Assembly: GCA_039029355.1 (NCBI GenBank)
Contig: JBCCGI010000036.1
Span: 1 to 64,000, forward strand
DNA: 64,000 bases
Direction of reading: 5' to 3'
DNA from: JBCCGI01 sp039029355
GTDB taxonomy: Bacteria > Planctomycetota > UBA1135 > GCA-002686595
Below, piece by piece: positions 8,558-17,969 of this stretch. Within the stretch, counting starts at the first letter, position 1. The number at the start of each line of letters is the position of its first letter. A program made the position numbers and the translations under genes. Below the pieces are notes generated by a model that worked only from the letters and a program-made list of their open reading frames with translations, was not told the origin of the DNA and did no database searches.

Positions 8558-10189
8558 ATGCAGCTTTCGCCCTTCAGCGTCACCCTCCTCGTGCTCGCGC
8601 TTCCCACGCTTCCCGCCGCGGTCAGCGGACAGTGCCCCGTGCAGAGGGTCACCGGGGAGACCATGACCGGCCTCGACGGCTTCGGGAGCGTCGTGGTCCT
8701 GAGCGGCGACTACGCCCTGGTCTCCGACCCGCGCGACGACCTCGGCGCGACCGGCGTCCTGACCGGCCCCGGAGCGGTCTACGCCTACGAGAAGTCCGGC
8801 GGCACCTGGACGCAGGTGCAGAAGCTCGCGGCGTCCGACGGAGCCGGCCTGGACTTCTTCGGCGACGCGGTCTCGAGCTCCGGATCCACGGCCGCTATCG
8901 GCGCGCCGAGCCACGGCCTGGTCTCGATCGGTGCAGGCGCCGTCTACGTCTTCGACCGCGACGGGAGCGGCGTCTGGTCGGAGACGACCAAGCTCAGCGC
9001 CGTCGACGCGGATCCGTTTGACTCCTTCGGCAGCTCGGTCTCCTCCGACGCGGGCCGCATCGCGGCGGGCGCACCCTTCGACTCCGAAGCCGCGTCGCTG
9101 GCCGGCGCCGCCTACCTCTTCGAGCTCAGCGGCGGCAGCTGGAGCCAGGCCGCGAAGCTCACGGCGCCGGACGGCGCGGGCTCGGACCTCTTCGGCAGCG
9201 CCGTCGGTCTCTCCGGCGCGACCTGCGCGGTCGGCGCGCCCAGCGACGACGACGTCGGCCTCTCGTCGGGCAGCGTCTCGGTGTTCGAGGACTCGGGCTC
9301 CGGCTACGCCTTCACGGCCAAGCTCGTCGCGTCCGACGGGGCCGGATCGGACTTCTTCGGCTCGTCGCTGGCGGTCCTTCCCGACCGCATCGTCGTCGGC
9401 GCCCCCAACAAGAAGGTCGGTGGCTCGATCCAGGCGGGATCGGTCTACGTCTTCGACCGCAACGGCTCGTCGTGGAGCGAGACCGCGGTCCTGCGCCCGG
9501 CCGACGTCAAGGCCAGCGACAAGTTCGGCACGTCGCTGGAGCTCTCGGACACCGGCGACCGTCTCGTGGTCGGCGCACCGGGCGGCGGCGCGACCGGTTC
9601 GGGCTCGGCCTACGTCTACGACTTCTCGGGCAGCAGCTGGAGCCAGACGCTCGAGGTCCCGCTCGACGCCTTCACGTCGGCCCCCAACGAGTTCGGCCGC
9701 ACGGTCAGCTTCGAGGGCGACGATCTCCTCGTGGGCTCGTCCGAGTTCGAGGACGTCGCCGCCTGGTTCCTGTCGCTCACGGGGCAGAACTGCGACGACC
9801 TCATCGCGATCGGCGACTCCTTCTCGATCGCGGACGGCGGCACGCAGTACTTCTCGCTCAACCAGGGCACTCCGGCGGCCGGCGACTTCTACCTGCTGAT
9901 CGGCTCGGTCAGCGGCACCCGGCCCGGCACGCCGACGGGGGCGGGCATCCTGCCGCTCAACGTCGACGGCTATACCCTGTCGACGATCGCGAACCCGAAC
10001 TCCTTCCCGCTGACGAACTCGTTCGCGACCTTCAGCTCGCTCGGGTCCTCGTTTGCGGAGTTCTCCCTGACGCCCGGGTTCGACCTCACGCTGATCGGCG
10101 TCACGGCGCACCACTCGTACCTACGCATCTCGCCGCTCGGGGAGTTCCTCGCCCTGAGCAAGGCGGTACCGGTCGAGCTGCTCCCCTAG
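8558..10189 (+). CDS. Secreted seven-repeat FG-GAP propeller protein
   Basis: This 543-residue protein has a signal peptide (MQLSPFSVTLLVLALPTLPAAVSGQ). Seven repeats of about 50 residues follow. Each has an FG-(S/T)-S-V strand, a (V/I)GAP turn and a G-(A/S)-VYVF-D strand ending in a W-x-(Q/E)-(T/A)-x-K-L step, which is the FG-GAP_2 type (PF14312). Seven units fit one closed seven-bladed propeller. The C-terminal ~130 residues form a module (QYFSLNQGTPAAGDFYLLIGSV, later GVTAHHSYLRISP) shared with the neighbour at 7474. The tandem arrangement suggests related roles. Extracellular; ligand unknown. Confidence 0.85.
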   Translation: MQLSPFSVTLLVLALPTLPAAVSGQCPVQRVTGETMTGLDGFGSVVVLSGDYALVSDPRDDLGATGVLTGPGAVYAYEKSGGTWTQVQKLAASDGAGLDFFGDAVSSSGSTAAIGAPSHGLVSIGAGAVYVFDRDGSGVWSETTKLSAVDADPFDSFGSSVSSDAGRIAAGAPFDSEAASLAGAAYLFELSGGSWSQAAKLTAPDGAGSDLFGSAVGLSGATCAVGAPSDDDVGLSSGSVSVFEDSGSGYAFTAKLVASDGAGSDFFGSSLAVLPDRIVVGAPNKKVGGSIQAGSVYVFDRNGSSWSETAVLRPADVKASDKFGTSLELSDTGDRLVVGAPGGGATGSGSAYVYDFSGSSWSQTLEVPLDAFTSAPNEFGRTVSFEGDDLLVGSSEFEDVAAWFLSLTGQNCDDLIAIGDSFSIADGGTQYFSLNQGTPAAGDFYLLIGSVSGTRPGTPTGAGILPLNVDGYTLSTIANPNSFPLTNSFATFSSLGSSFAEFSLTPGFDLTLIGVTAHHSYLRISPLGEFLALSKAVPVELLP

Positions 10190-10227
10190 AACGCTCCGCG
10201 CGGGAGCTGGCACTGGGCAGGAACCAC

Positions 10228-10260
10228 CGGATGGCCGAGAGCGAGCCTCTCGGCCATCCG
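10228..10260. terminator. Bidirectional terminator hairpin between converging genes
   Basis: A 14-bp perfect stem (10228-10241 with 10247-10260) with a 5-nt loop lies between the stops of the converging genes at 8558 and 10307. Its symmetry lets it serve both strands. T tracts are weak on both sides. Confidence 0.7.
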
Positions 10261-10306
10261 ACGATCGCGGTTCAGCGATCGAGGGTTCGGTCGGCGCGAA
10301 GAGCCG

Positions 10307-11443
10307 CTAGAACGTGCCGAGGATCACGTCCAGGGCGTTGGTGAGCGAGATCTTGCCGGTCGGCTCCACGTAGACCCCCTGGGCGCAGAACTCCAGGCCG
10401 ATCGCCTCGCTGGTAAGCGGCAGCGGAATCGGCATCGCCGCGCCCGGAGCCGGCGCCGGCACGGCCGCGAGGATGCCGGGCGGGTTCAGGGCATCGCAGA
10501 GCAGCACGCCGTTCTCCCCCGCGAAGAGCTGCAGCTCGGCGGGCGCGGTCGTCACGATCAGGATGTCGCCGATCGAAGTCGTGCCGGCGCTGGGCGTGAT
10601 CGCGGGATCCCACACGCCACCGAGGATCGGGCCGCCGGTCGCGCCCGGCGACAGCGTGGCGGCGTTCGGCGTCAGCAGCAGAGCGTTGCGGACCTCCTCG
10701 ACGGCTTTGGTCTGAAGGAAGACCAGGTCGCCCCCCGCGCCGACGCCGGTCGTGCCCGCGACGCTGGTCGCGCCGGTCAGCGGGTCGATCTGGAGGATGC
10801 TCTGGTTGAGCCCACCCGAGGCGCCGAGGGTCGCGAACAGCGCACCGTCCTCGGGCCGAACCGCGAGCCCGTCGATCTTGCCGGGGGTCGTCAGATCCAC
10901 CAGCGTCAGGACGACGCCATCGCTCGGGTCGAGGGTCAGGAGCTGGTCGTTCAGGGTCGTGCCATACAGCGTCCCGTCCGGCGCGAAGGCGAGCGTGCGC
11001 AGGCCCGGCACGCCGCCGACCACCGGCGCATCGGCCGCACCGAAGTCGAACGTGACGATCTGACCGCTGTCGTTGACCCCGTACATCACGCCGGTGCCGG
11101 GTTGGGTGGCCAGGTCGCCGATGCTCATCGAGCCGCCGATGGTCTGGGTGAAGAGGGTCGTCCCAAGGACCGCCCCCGTCGACGGGTCAAGCTCGTCGAC
11201 GAAGGTCCCATGGGCCGAGAACAGCCGCCCGTCGGCGGCCTGGGTCAGGCCCGAGATCCGGTTCGCCCCGGTGTCGCCGACGATGGTTCCCGTGAAGCTC
11301 GCTTGGTCGAGGCGCGCCAGCGAGCCGGCTTCCGGGTAGACGTTGGCGATGCCGATGAGGGGGACCGAGTCGGTGTCTCCGGCGGCGGCGAAGGCGCTGA
11401 GGGCGGGGAGCGTGACGAGGGGAAGCAGGGATCGGAGATGCAT
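10307..11443 (-). CDS. Secreted beta-propeller-like (NHL/PQQ-type) protein with shared C-terminal module
   Basis: The 378-residue product starts at the ATG at 11443 with a signal peptide (MHLRSLLPLVTLPALSAFAAAG). Residues 30-240 contain short blade-like repeats such as G-L-T-Q-A-A-D-G-R-L-F-S and LAFAPDGTLYGTTLNDQLLTLDP, as in NHL/SMP-30 or PQQ-like propellers. The remainder is the module seen across this window. It begins near LSPGATGGPILGGVWDPAIT and ends LEFCAQGVYVEPTGKISLTNALDVILGTF. The end is nearly the same as in the 14-repeat proteins at 1478 and 50784, although the propellers differ in type. Likely extracellular; no catalytic residues are evident. Confidence 0.8.
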   Translation of the reverse strand: MHLRSLLPLVTLPALSAFAAAGDTDSVPLIGIANVYPEAGSLARLDQASFTGTIVGDTGANRISGLTQAADGRLFSAHGTFVDELDPSTGAVLGTTLFTQTIGGSMSIGDLATQPGTGVMYGVNDSGQIVTFDFGAADAPVVGGVPGLRTLAFAPDGTLYGTTLNDQLLTLDPSDGVVLTLVDLTTPGKIDGLAVRPEDGALFATLGASGGLNQSILQIDPLTGATSVAGTTGVGAGGDLVFLQTKAVEEVRNALLLTPNAATLSPGATGGPILGGVWDPAITPSAGTTSIGDILIVTTAPAELQLFAGENGVLLCDALNPPGILAAVPAPAPGAAMPIPLPLTSEAIGLEFCAQGVYVEPTGKISLTNALDVILGTF

Positions 11444-11796
11444 AGCCTCGGGGCCTTGGGAAGAGATGAGGGACGGACGTCTGGTGGGGAAGACGCCGAA
11501 GCACGACGAGCTATGAAGGAAAAAGGCCGGAGCGGACGAGCGGCGGCGATCCACCGCTCGGACATCTTCAGCCTGGGCGTCGTGTTGCACGGGGAACGGC
11601 TTGCCAAGCGGGCGCGCCGCCACATCCGGGCCGGCTTCGGCGCTCGGCGGGGCGATGGTGACCTTCGTGGTCGTGCTCGGACTCCTGCGGTGAACACGCG
11701 ACGTGGCCGCAGCTCGAAGAGGCGGTCACGCAGGGAGCCTCTCGCCGACCATGTCGAAATAGCGCACCACTCTGGCCCTCATCCGCCGGGCAAGAG

Positions 11797-11815
11797 CGCA
11801 TGCTGAGGGCATGCG
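11797..11815 (+). promoter_or_regulatory. Hairpin covering the start codon of the hydrolase gene
   Basis: CGCATGC (11797-11803) pairs with GCATGCG (11809-11815), leaving TGAGG, a plausible ribosome-binding sequence, in the loop, while the ATG at 11811 is in the 3' arm. In mRNA this could limit initiation. The rest of the 11444-11810 intergenic stretch between divergent genes shows no other recognisable element, although promoters for both should lie there. Confidence 0.35.
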
Positions 11816-13274
11816 AGCCCTCCTCCCCGCGACGCTCCTCGTCCTCTTGTCGATCCCCACGGCTGCGCGTGCGCTCGGCGATCCCATCTACGAGATCGGC
11901 CACATCAGCGGCACCTGGCCCGGCCCCGCCGGGCCCGTGACCGCCGAGGTCTACTACCCCGCGCTCGCCGCGGGCGAGGGCGTCCCCGTCGCGTCGGTCG
12001 ACGGCGGGCACCCGCTGGTCGTGTTCGGGCATGGCTTCCTGATGCCGGCCACGGTCTACGGCTACCTGCACGAGGCGCTCACGCCGCGCGGCTTCGTGGT
12101 CGCGCTGCCGACGACGGCGGGCGAGCTGTTTCCCGACCATGCCGCCTTTGCGCAGGACCTCACCGCGCTGGCTGAGGGCCTCCTCGCCGACAGCGCCACG
12201 CCGGGCGCGCTCTTCGAGGCCGGGCTCAGCGGACGCGTCGCGGCGATGGGGCACTCGATGGGCGGCGGCGCCGGGCTGCTGGCGGCGGCGGGCAACCCGC
12301 TCTTCACGGCGGTCGCCGCGCTGGCGGCCGCTGAGACCGACCCGTCGGCGACCGCCGCCGCGGCCGCGGTGACGCAGCCGCTGCTGCTTCTGTCGGGCGG
12401 GGACGACTGCGTCACGCCGCCCGCCCAGCAGCAGGCGATGTACGCCGCGTCGCCCTCGGCGTGCCGCGCGTGGATCACGCTCGACGGCGCCTCGCACTGC
12501 CAGTTCGCGAGCACCGCATCGGCCTGTGAGCTCGGCGAGCTCTTCTGCTCCAGCTCGCTGTCGCCGGGCGCCCAACAGAACCTGGTGCTGAGCCTGCTCG
12601 GGCCGTGGCTCGAGGGTGTGCTGAACCTCGACCCCGCGGGTTGGGCGCAGTTCGAGGCGGCGGTCCAGGCGGGCTCGGGGCTGCAGAGCGAGACCAGCTG
12701 CTTCTCGTCACTCACCGTGCTTGCGATCGGCGGCGTCGACGCCGCGCAATCGGGCGGCGTCGCGATCCAGGGCGTCGGGCTCGACTTCGTCGTCGCCGCG
12801 CAGATCGCCGGCCAGCCGGCCACGGTGCAGGCGCAGTCGGCGAACGGCCTCGTCCTGGCGGTCGACGCGGGCGCGCCGGGTCTCTTCGACCTCGACCTCA
12901 CCGGGCTCTTCGGTTCGGTGTCGGCACCGGGTGCGGTGGCGCGCTATCCCGCCCTCGGCGTCGGCTCGGCGCAGCTCGGCCAGGCGCTCGAGACCGACCT
13001 CTTCACCGGCAGCGCGGCCGCGTTTGCGCTGGCCTGGTCGCCCGGCCCGGTCCCACCGCTGGTGCTGCCCGGCATCGACCACGGGCTGGAGCTCGGCCCC
13101 CCCATCGCGCTGCTCGCGGCCGGGGTGACCGACTCGCTCGGCATCGCGGCCCCCAGCTTCGACCTGCCGGGCGACCCCGCCTTCGAGGGCGTGTCGTTCG
13201 CGGTGCAGGGCTACGCCGAGCTGGCGGGAGCGCCGAGCTTCACGAACGGCGTCGTGCGCACGATCGCGCCCTGA
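11811..13274 (+). CDS. Secreted alpha/beta hydrolase (chlorophyllase/PET-hydrolase-like) with added C-terminal domains
   Basis: This 487-residue exported hydrolase has a signal peptide (MRALLPATLLVLLSIPTAARA). The catalytic domain spans about residues 24-270, with the oxyanion segment VVFGHGF (71-76). The nucleophile elbow is MGHSMGGG (Ser149), the acid is Asp198 or Asp199 (LSGGDDCV), and the base is His229 (DGASHC). This order is typical of the dienelactone/chlorophyllase/cutinase-like group, so it should cleave an ester. Residues ~285-370 look like an IPT/TIG-type beta domain. The end (VSFAVQGYAELAGAPSFTNGVVRTIAP region) is a member of the window's shared module. The natural substrate cannot be told from sequence. 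Confidence 0.85.
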   Translation: MRALLPATLLVLLSIPTAARALGDPIYEIGHISGTWPGPAGPVTAEVYYPALAAGEGVPVASVDGGHPLVVFGHGFLMPATVYGYLHEALTPRGFVVALPTTAGELFPDHAAFAQDLTALAEGLLADSATPGALFEAGLSGRVAAMGHSMGGGAGLLAAAGNPLFTAVAALAAAETDPSATAAAAAVTQPLLLLSGGDDCVTPPAQQQAMYAASPSACRAWITLDGASHCQFASTASACELGELFCSSSLSPGAQQNLVLSLLGPWLEGVLNLDPAGWAQFEAAVQAGSGLQSETSCFSSLTVLAIGGVDAAQSGGVAIQGVGLDFVVAAQIAGQPATVQAQSANGLVLAVDAGAPGLFDLDLTGLFGSVSAPGAVARYPALGVGSAQLGQALETDLFTGSAAAFALAWSPGPVPPLVLPGIDHGLELGPPIALLAAGVTDSLGIAAPSFDLPGDPAFEGVSFAVQGYAELAGAPSFTNGVVRTIAP

Positions 13275-13281
13275 CCCGCCC

Positions 13282-14274
13282 TCAACGCCCGTCCGCGGCA
13301 GCTACGCGCGCCGGCAGGAGCAGCGCTTGCTTGGTGCTCCAGTCACGCCAAGGCCGGGCCGGGAGCGCGGCTTCCGGCGGCGGCGCTAGGCCGTGCTCGG
13401 TCGCGAAGGCGGCCAACCGCTCCGCGAGCGTCGCCGACCACGCGTCGAGCGCGGCGAGCCCCTCCTCGTGCCGCGCCACGGCCTTCGCAAGCCGCTGCTT
13501 CTCGCTCGCCTCCCATTCGTCCTTGGCGCGGCCCTTGGGCTTGCGCCCGGGCTTGGCGCGGCGCGCCTTCTTGACCCGCCCCTCGACCTCGCCCCGGGCC
13601 TTCTCGACCCTCGGGAAATAGGCGGCCACCTGCCGCAGCGCATCGCCGGTCCCCAGGCCGAGGAGCGCCTCGACCAGCGCGTCCGCGTCGGCGCCGGCGG
13701 GGGCGTCCGCGAGCAGGTCGCCCAGCGCTCCCACGCCGCGGTCGTCGGGGAGCGCGACGAAGGCCGACGCCAGCGCGCTGCTCACCGACTGGAGCGCGGC
13801 GAGCCGCTCGGTGATCTTCAGCCCCTCCGCGCTCCACGCCCGCAGGGCCTCCAGGTCGCGCATCCGCTTCTCGTGCGTGGTGTTCGGATCGAACGCGGGA
13901 GGCCTGCGCCGACCGTACTTGTCGAGCGCCTTGCGCTGCGCCTCCTTCTCGCGCGACACGGCCTTGGTCGCCTTCACCAGGGCCACGATCGCGATGTCGT
14001 GCTCGCCGGCGTCGACGAGCAGCTGGATACCCCGCACGCGTACGTCGGTACTCTCGTCGTCGAGCGCCGACGCGAGCGCCTGGGCGCGCTTCGGGCGGTC
14101 GTCGCCGCCGGTCAGGCCGGCGATCGCCTCGAGCGCCTCGATCCGCTCGGGTGGGCTGGGAGCTCCGCGCGCGCGACGGATCAGGTCGGCGAGCTCGTCA
14201 CCGACGGTGCGGGCGGAGCCCAGGGACGCGAGGGCGAGCAGGAGAACGACAAGTGCGGACGGTCGCAGGAGCAT
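13282..14274 (-). CDS. Exported HEAT-repeat-like protein, paralogue of the adjacent gene
   Basis: The 330-residue product starts with a signal peptide (MLLRPSALVVLLLALASLGSA, start ATG 14274) and is otherwise alpha-helical. It has HEAT-like helical pairs with segments such as ALDDESTDVRVRGIQLLVDAGE. A Lys/Arg-rich stretch at ~225-260 (VKKARRAKPGRKPKGRAKDEW) leads into a charged helical region. The C-terminus is Trp/Leu-rich (WRDWSTKQALLLPARV). The gene at 14375-15337 matches it over its whole length and lies 100 bp upstream on the same strand, so the two are a tandem duplicate and probably one operon. Function unknown; a periplasmic scaffold is a guess. Confidence 0.75.
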   Translation of the reverse strand: MLLRPSALVVLLLALASLGSARTVGDELADLIRRARGAPSPPERIEALEAIAGLTGGDDRPKRAQALASALDDESTDVRVRGIQLLVDAGEHDIAIVALVKATKAVSREKEAQRKALDKYGRRRPPAFDPNTTHEKRMRDLEALRAWSAEGLKITERLAALQSVSSALASAFVALPDDRGVGALGDLLADAPAGADADALVEALLGLGTGDALRQVAAYFPRVEKARGEVEGRVKKARRAKPGRKPKGRAKDEWEASEKQRLAKAVARHEEGLAALDAWSATLAERLAAFATEHGLAPPPEAALPARPWRDWSTKQALLLPARVAAADGR

Positions 14275-14374
14275 TGGCTTTCGGGGCGGCGGTCTCTCTC
14301 GGGTCCGGCGAGCGGACGCGCACGCCGGGCGGGCGGGCGCGCTATGCGGTTGTGACCTTAGGCGGAGCCAGCGG

Positions 14375-15337
14375 TCACCCGCGTCCGAGGCTGGCGGGCA
14401 GGAGCTCGGCCTGCTCCATGCCCCAGCCGCGCCACGCGCGGGCGGGGAACACGGACTTGGGAGGCGAAGCGAGCTCGTGCATCTTCGCAAAGGCGGTGAG
14501 CCTCTCGGCCAGCGAGGTCGCCCAGGCGTCCAGCTCGGCGAGGTCCTCCTCGTGGTCGGCGATCGCCTCCGCGAGGCGCTCCTCTTCGGAGGCTTGCCAT
14601 TCGCCCTTGTCCGCGCCCTTCGGCGCGCGGGCGGGCTTAGCGCGGCGGGCCTTCTTCAGCGCGCCCTCGATGTCGCGGCGCGCCTTCTCGGCCGACGAGA
14701 GATGGCGCGACGCGGAGCGCAACGCATCGGCGGAGCCAAGCTCGAGCAGCGCCTCGAGCAGCGCGTCCGACCGGTAGTCCGGCGGGGCCTCGTCGAGCAG
14801 GCCGACAAGCGCCGCGACGCCGCGGTCGTCGGGCAGCGCGATGAAGCCCGCGGCGAGGGCGTACTCCACCGAGCTGAGACCCGCCAGCCGGCGGCCGATG
14901 TCCGCCACCACCTCGCCCCAGACCCGAATGGCCTCGAGGTCGCGGTCCACGGACGCCTGCGATCCCCCGGGGTCGATGCCGGGCCGCTCGCCGCCGACGT
15001 GCTCATCGAGCTCCTTCTCCGCCACCTTCCGCTCGCGCAACAGCGCCTTGCTCGCCTTGTCGAACGCCTCGACGGCGACGTCGTGCTCGCCGATGCCGAC
15101 CAGCGGCTCGATGGCGCGCACGCGCACCGTGGTGCTCTCGTCTTCGACCGCGGCGGCGAGCACGCGCGCTCGCCTCGGGCGTTCGTCGGGCAGGGCCTCG
15201 ATGGCCTCGATGCGCTCCGCGGCCTCGGACGCGTTGCGCGCGCGTCGGCTTAGATCGGTCAGCCCGTCCGGGCCGGCGGCGGCAGAACAGAGAGGTGCGA
15301 GAACAAGAACGACGAGCAGAGATAGTCGCGGGGCCAT
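14375..15337 (-). CDS. Exported HEAT-repeat-like protein, first gene of the tandem pair
   Basis: This 320-residue protein parallels the product of 13282-14274. It has a signal peptide (MAPRLSLLVVLVLAPLCSAAAG) and a HEAT-like block (AVEDESTTVRVRAIEPLVGIGEHDVAV). Next is the shared ALPDDRGVAAL segment, the basic run KKARRAKPARAPKGADKGEW and the ending ARAWRGWGMEQAELLPASL. The start is taken at the ATG at 15337; a TTG at 15343 is also in frame. The two paralogues differ throughout, so the duplication is old. No enzyme motif is visible. Confidence 0.75.
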   Translation of the reverse strand: MAPRLSLLVVLVLAPLCSAAAGPDGLTDLSRRARNASEAAERIEAIEALPDERPRRARVLAAAVEDESTTVRVRAIEPLVGIGEHDVAVEAFDKASKALLRERKVAEKELDEHVGGERPGIDPGGSQASVDRDLEAIRVWGEVVADIGRRLAGLSSVEYALAAGFIALPDDRGVAALVGLLDEAPPDYRSDALLEALLELGSADALRSASRHLSSAEKARRDIEGALKKARRAKPARAPKGADKGEWQASEEERLAEAIADHEEDLAELDAWATSLAERLTAFAKMHELASPPKSVFPARAWRGWGMEQAELLPASLGRG

Positions 15338-15584
15338 GGGCAAGGGAAGCAGCCGTATGGTTTCCGGAATCGACGAACGACGTGAGCGGCGATTCTACGC
15401 CCGCGAGCACGAGCTGCGCGCCGCGGCCCGCGAGAACGCTCCGCCCCGCGTCGCGGGGATCCCCGGCCCCGCGCCCCTAGGAGCTCGTCCGAGTCTTCGC
15501 GGTTCGCGAGGCCGTGAGCATCGAGCTCGGATCCAGGAGCGGAGCCGGACTCGCGTGCGGATTCGCGGAGGCTCGGGCGGGCTC

Positions 15585-16904
15585 CTAGGGCTCCGCGGGC
15601 GCCGCTTGCTCGGCGTCGAGCAGCCAGCGGTTGATCACCGCGAGCGGCAGGAACACGGTCCACATCAGGTCGAACTTGACGAGGTAGGGGTTGGACGCGT
15701 TCGCGATGAGGAACCCGCTCAACCCCGTCATCAGCGCGACCATGAGCGCGCCCTGGGAACCGCCCGCGCGGATCACCGCGATGCCGCGGGCGTACAACCA
15801 GGCCATCAGCCCGCCGTAGATCAGCGTGCCGACGACTCCGGTCTGGAACAGGAGCGTGCCGTAGCTCGCCTCGTACGCCCACGGCATGTCGGGATCGCGC
15901 ACGTGGCGGCGCAGGAAGCTGCCGAGGCCGCGCCCGAGCAGCGGGTCGCCCTCCCACGCCAGCTTCATCTCGCGCATCTGCACGCTGCGGATGCTGTCGG
16001 CCACGGTCTCGGTCGGGCGGAAGCCAGACCACAGAAGGTCCCAGATCGGTGCGAGCGAATAGTCGAACAGGTGCACCAAGAGCGCGCTGACGACGACCAG
16101 CACCCCGCCGAGCACGGTCGCCACCCACCAGGCCGAGCGCCACGCGGCGCGCCGTTCGGCGCCGGGCAAGAAGAGCGCGAAGCCAAAGGCCATCGGCGGA
16201 GACAGCACCACGACCGCGAGCAGCGCGCGCCGCCCCGAGAGCGCGATCGCGAACAGGCTGGTCATCACGCACAGCCAGACCAGCGCGCGGCGGATGTAGG
16301 GCTCGGTCTCCGGCGGCCAGGTCCAGAGGATCGCGATGAGGAACGGCACGGTGAAGACCAGCGTCGCCAGCCCCGGCATGCGGAAGCGCACGGTCCCATC
16401 CTCGACCCCGACGCCGACGTCGCCCAGCAGATCGCCCAGCGGCAGCGCTGGAGCCAAGCCGCCCTCGGACAGGATCAGCTGGAGCCCGAGCACGGCGACC
16501 ACCAGCGTCCCGGCCCCGATCAGCCGCACGAAGCCACGCAGCGACGCGGTGTCGCGCAGCCCGGCGAGCAGCATCACGAACAGCAGCGGCCACACCACGT
16601 AGACGGTGCCGACGTTCAGCGCTCCGGGCTCGCCGCGCAGGAGGCCGCGCAGCATGAAGAAGAGCCCGGTGATCGTAAGCACCAGCACCCAGCGCGCCAC
16701 CGAGCCGTGCAGCGTGGGACGGCGGCTGCTCGGGGCTCCGATCGCCACGAAGAAGAGCGACCCGAGCAGCAGCATGCCCTTGAGCTGTGCGTGGACGGTC
16801 GGCACGACCAGCATCAGGAAGAAGAGCACGTACGCGGGCCACAGGCCCCAACGGGCCAGCCAGCCCGGGGGCCGGGCCGTCGCCTCGGGCGTGGAGGAGA
16901 CCAT
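15585..16904 (-). CDS. O-antigen ligase/polymerase-like polytopic membrane protein
   Basis: This 439-residue protein has about ten to twelve hydrophobic segments. The features fit the Wzy_C/O-antigen ligase family (PF04932): a motif ALSGRRALLAVVV in mid-protein, a large loop, then the GRGLGSFL...EASYGTLLFQTGVVG segment after the loop. Such proteins transfer or polymerise lipid-linked polysaccharide on the outer face of the inner membrane. I take the ATG at 16904; the upstream in-frame extension is Arg-rich and less likely. No glycosyltransferase genes are adjacent, so it is an orphan member. Whether it acts as ligase, polymerase or exopolysaccharide factor cannot be decided. Confidence 0.75.
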   Translation of the reverse strand: MVSSTPEATARPPGWLARWGLWPAYVLFFLMLVVPTVHAQLKGMLLLGSLFFVAIGAPSSRRPTLHGSVARWVLVLTITGLFFMLRGLLRGEPGALNVGTVYVVWPLLFVMLLAGLRDTASLRGFVRLIGAGTLVVAVLGLQLILSEGGLAPALPLGDLLGDVGVGVEDGTVRFRMPGLATLVFTVPFLIAILWTWPPETEPYIRRALVWLCVMTSLFAIALSGRRALLAVVVLSPPMAFGFALFLPGAERRAAWRSAWWVATVLGGVLVVVSALLVHLFDYSLAPIWDLLWSGFRPTETVADSIRSVQMREMKLAWEGDPLLGRGLGSFLRRHVRDPDMPWAYEASYGTLLFQTGVVGTLIYGGLMAWLYARGIAVIRAGGSQGALMVALMTGLSGFLIANASNPYLVKFDLMWTVFLPLAVINRWLLDAEQAAPAEP

Positions 16905-17072
16905 CGCCCTACGGATAAGGATCGGGGAAACGCGCTGCAACCGGGACTCCGTGCGCACGGCCGGGGGGCGCCGGCCGGCGGAGCGAGACGCTCGCGCCTC
17001 TCTCTTCGGACGAAGCCGGGCCGGGGCTCAAGCGGGTGCCGGGCCGGGCGCCCCCGCCGTCCCGCGGCCGGC

Positions 17073-17969
17073 TCAGCTCCACCAGGGCCGCAGCAGCAGC
17101 GCCTCCGACGCCACGGGCCAGCCCGCCGAGCGCCCGCCGAGCACCATGTTCGTCTTGTGCCCCACCGTGCGGTAGCCGAGCTCGCGAAAGAGCGGCTGGA
17201 GGCGCCCGAAGCACGTGTGGTAGTGGAATACCAGGGCCTCGTCGTCGACCGCGGCCTCGACCGCCCGCACCAGGCCGGCGAACACCTGCGCCTCGTCGGC
17301 GCCCGGGCGCACCGCGCCGAAGGGGTCGCCGCGGAAGCTCCCCTCGTAGGCGAGGAAGCCGCGGACCTCCGCCCCGTCGAGCTCGAACCAAAGGCGGTCG
17401 GGATAGGCTGCGACAAAGCGCTCTAGATCGCGGCCCAGCTCCAGCCCTGGGACGAGCTCGCCGAGCCACGCCCCCACCCGCTCGACGGCGTCCGCGGCCT
17501 CTGCGCCGAGCTCACGCGCGCTGCGTACCGCCGGCACGGCCCCGCGGCTGCGGTCGGACGCGAGCGGCTTCCACACGAAGGCGCTGGGCAGCGTCGGCAC
17601 GAAGCCGCGCGAGGAGTAGAGCTCCAGGTTTCGGCCACGCCCCGGATCGACCGCGAGCCCCACCACCTCGCAGCAGCCCGCGAGCTGGTCGCGCGCGGCG
17701 ACGGTCAACGCCTTGCCGTGGCCCTCGCCCTGGTGCGCGGGCAGCACGCCCAGGTTGCCGAGATAGCCGACGCTCCCCGCGCGGTGCGAGCTGGCGTAGC
17801 CGACGACCTCCCCCCGATCGTCCGTGGCGACGAGGCAGCCCGCGGGGTGCGAGTAGCACAGGTTCGCGACGTAGTCGGGATCCGGCGGCGACGTGAGCTC
17901 GAAGGCGGCGAGGAAGGCGCGCTCGACGGCGGGGAAGTCGGACTCCTGCACGGGACGTAGCTGGACCAC
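17073..17969 (-). CDS. Double-domain GNAT acetyltransferase
   Basis: This 298-residue protein has an N-terminal GNAT domain (about residues 1-140). It includes the acetyl-CoA-binding strand-helix GYLGNLGVLPAHQGEGHGKAL (V-x-P-x-x-Q-G-x-G-x-G type) and the later segment NLELYSSRGF. The C-terminal half (about 150-298) looks like a second, more degenerate GNAT fold (YEGSFRGDPFGAVRPG; LFRELGYRTVGHKTNMVLGG). The start is GTG at 17969, supported by AAGGAGAG just upstream; an ATG at 18065 is open but lacks such a site and adds a low-complexity extension. The substrate is unknown. It lies upstream of the O-antigen-ligase-like gene on the same strand, 168 bp apart. Confidence 0.8.
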   Translation of the reverse strand: MVQLRPVQESDFPAVERAFLAAFELTSPPDPDYVANLCYSHPAGCLVATDDRGEVVGYASSHRAGSVGYLGNLGVLPAHQGEGHGKALTVAARDQLAGCCEVVGLAVDPGRGRNLELYSSRGFVPTLPSAFVWKPLASDRSRGAVPAVRSARELGAEAADAVERVGAWLGELVPGLELGRDLERFVAAYPDRLWFELDGAEVRGFLAYEGSFRGDPFGAVRPGADEAQVFAGLVRAVEAAVDDEALVFHYHTCFGRLQPLFRELGYRTVGHKTNMVLGGRSAGWPVASEALLLRPWWS

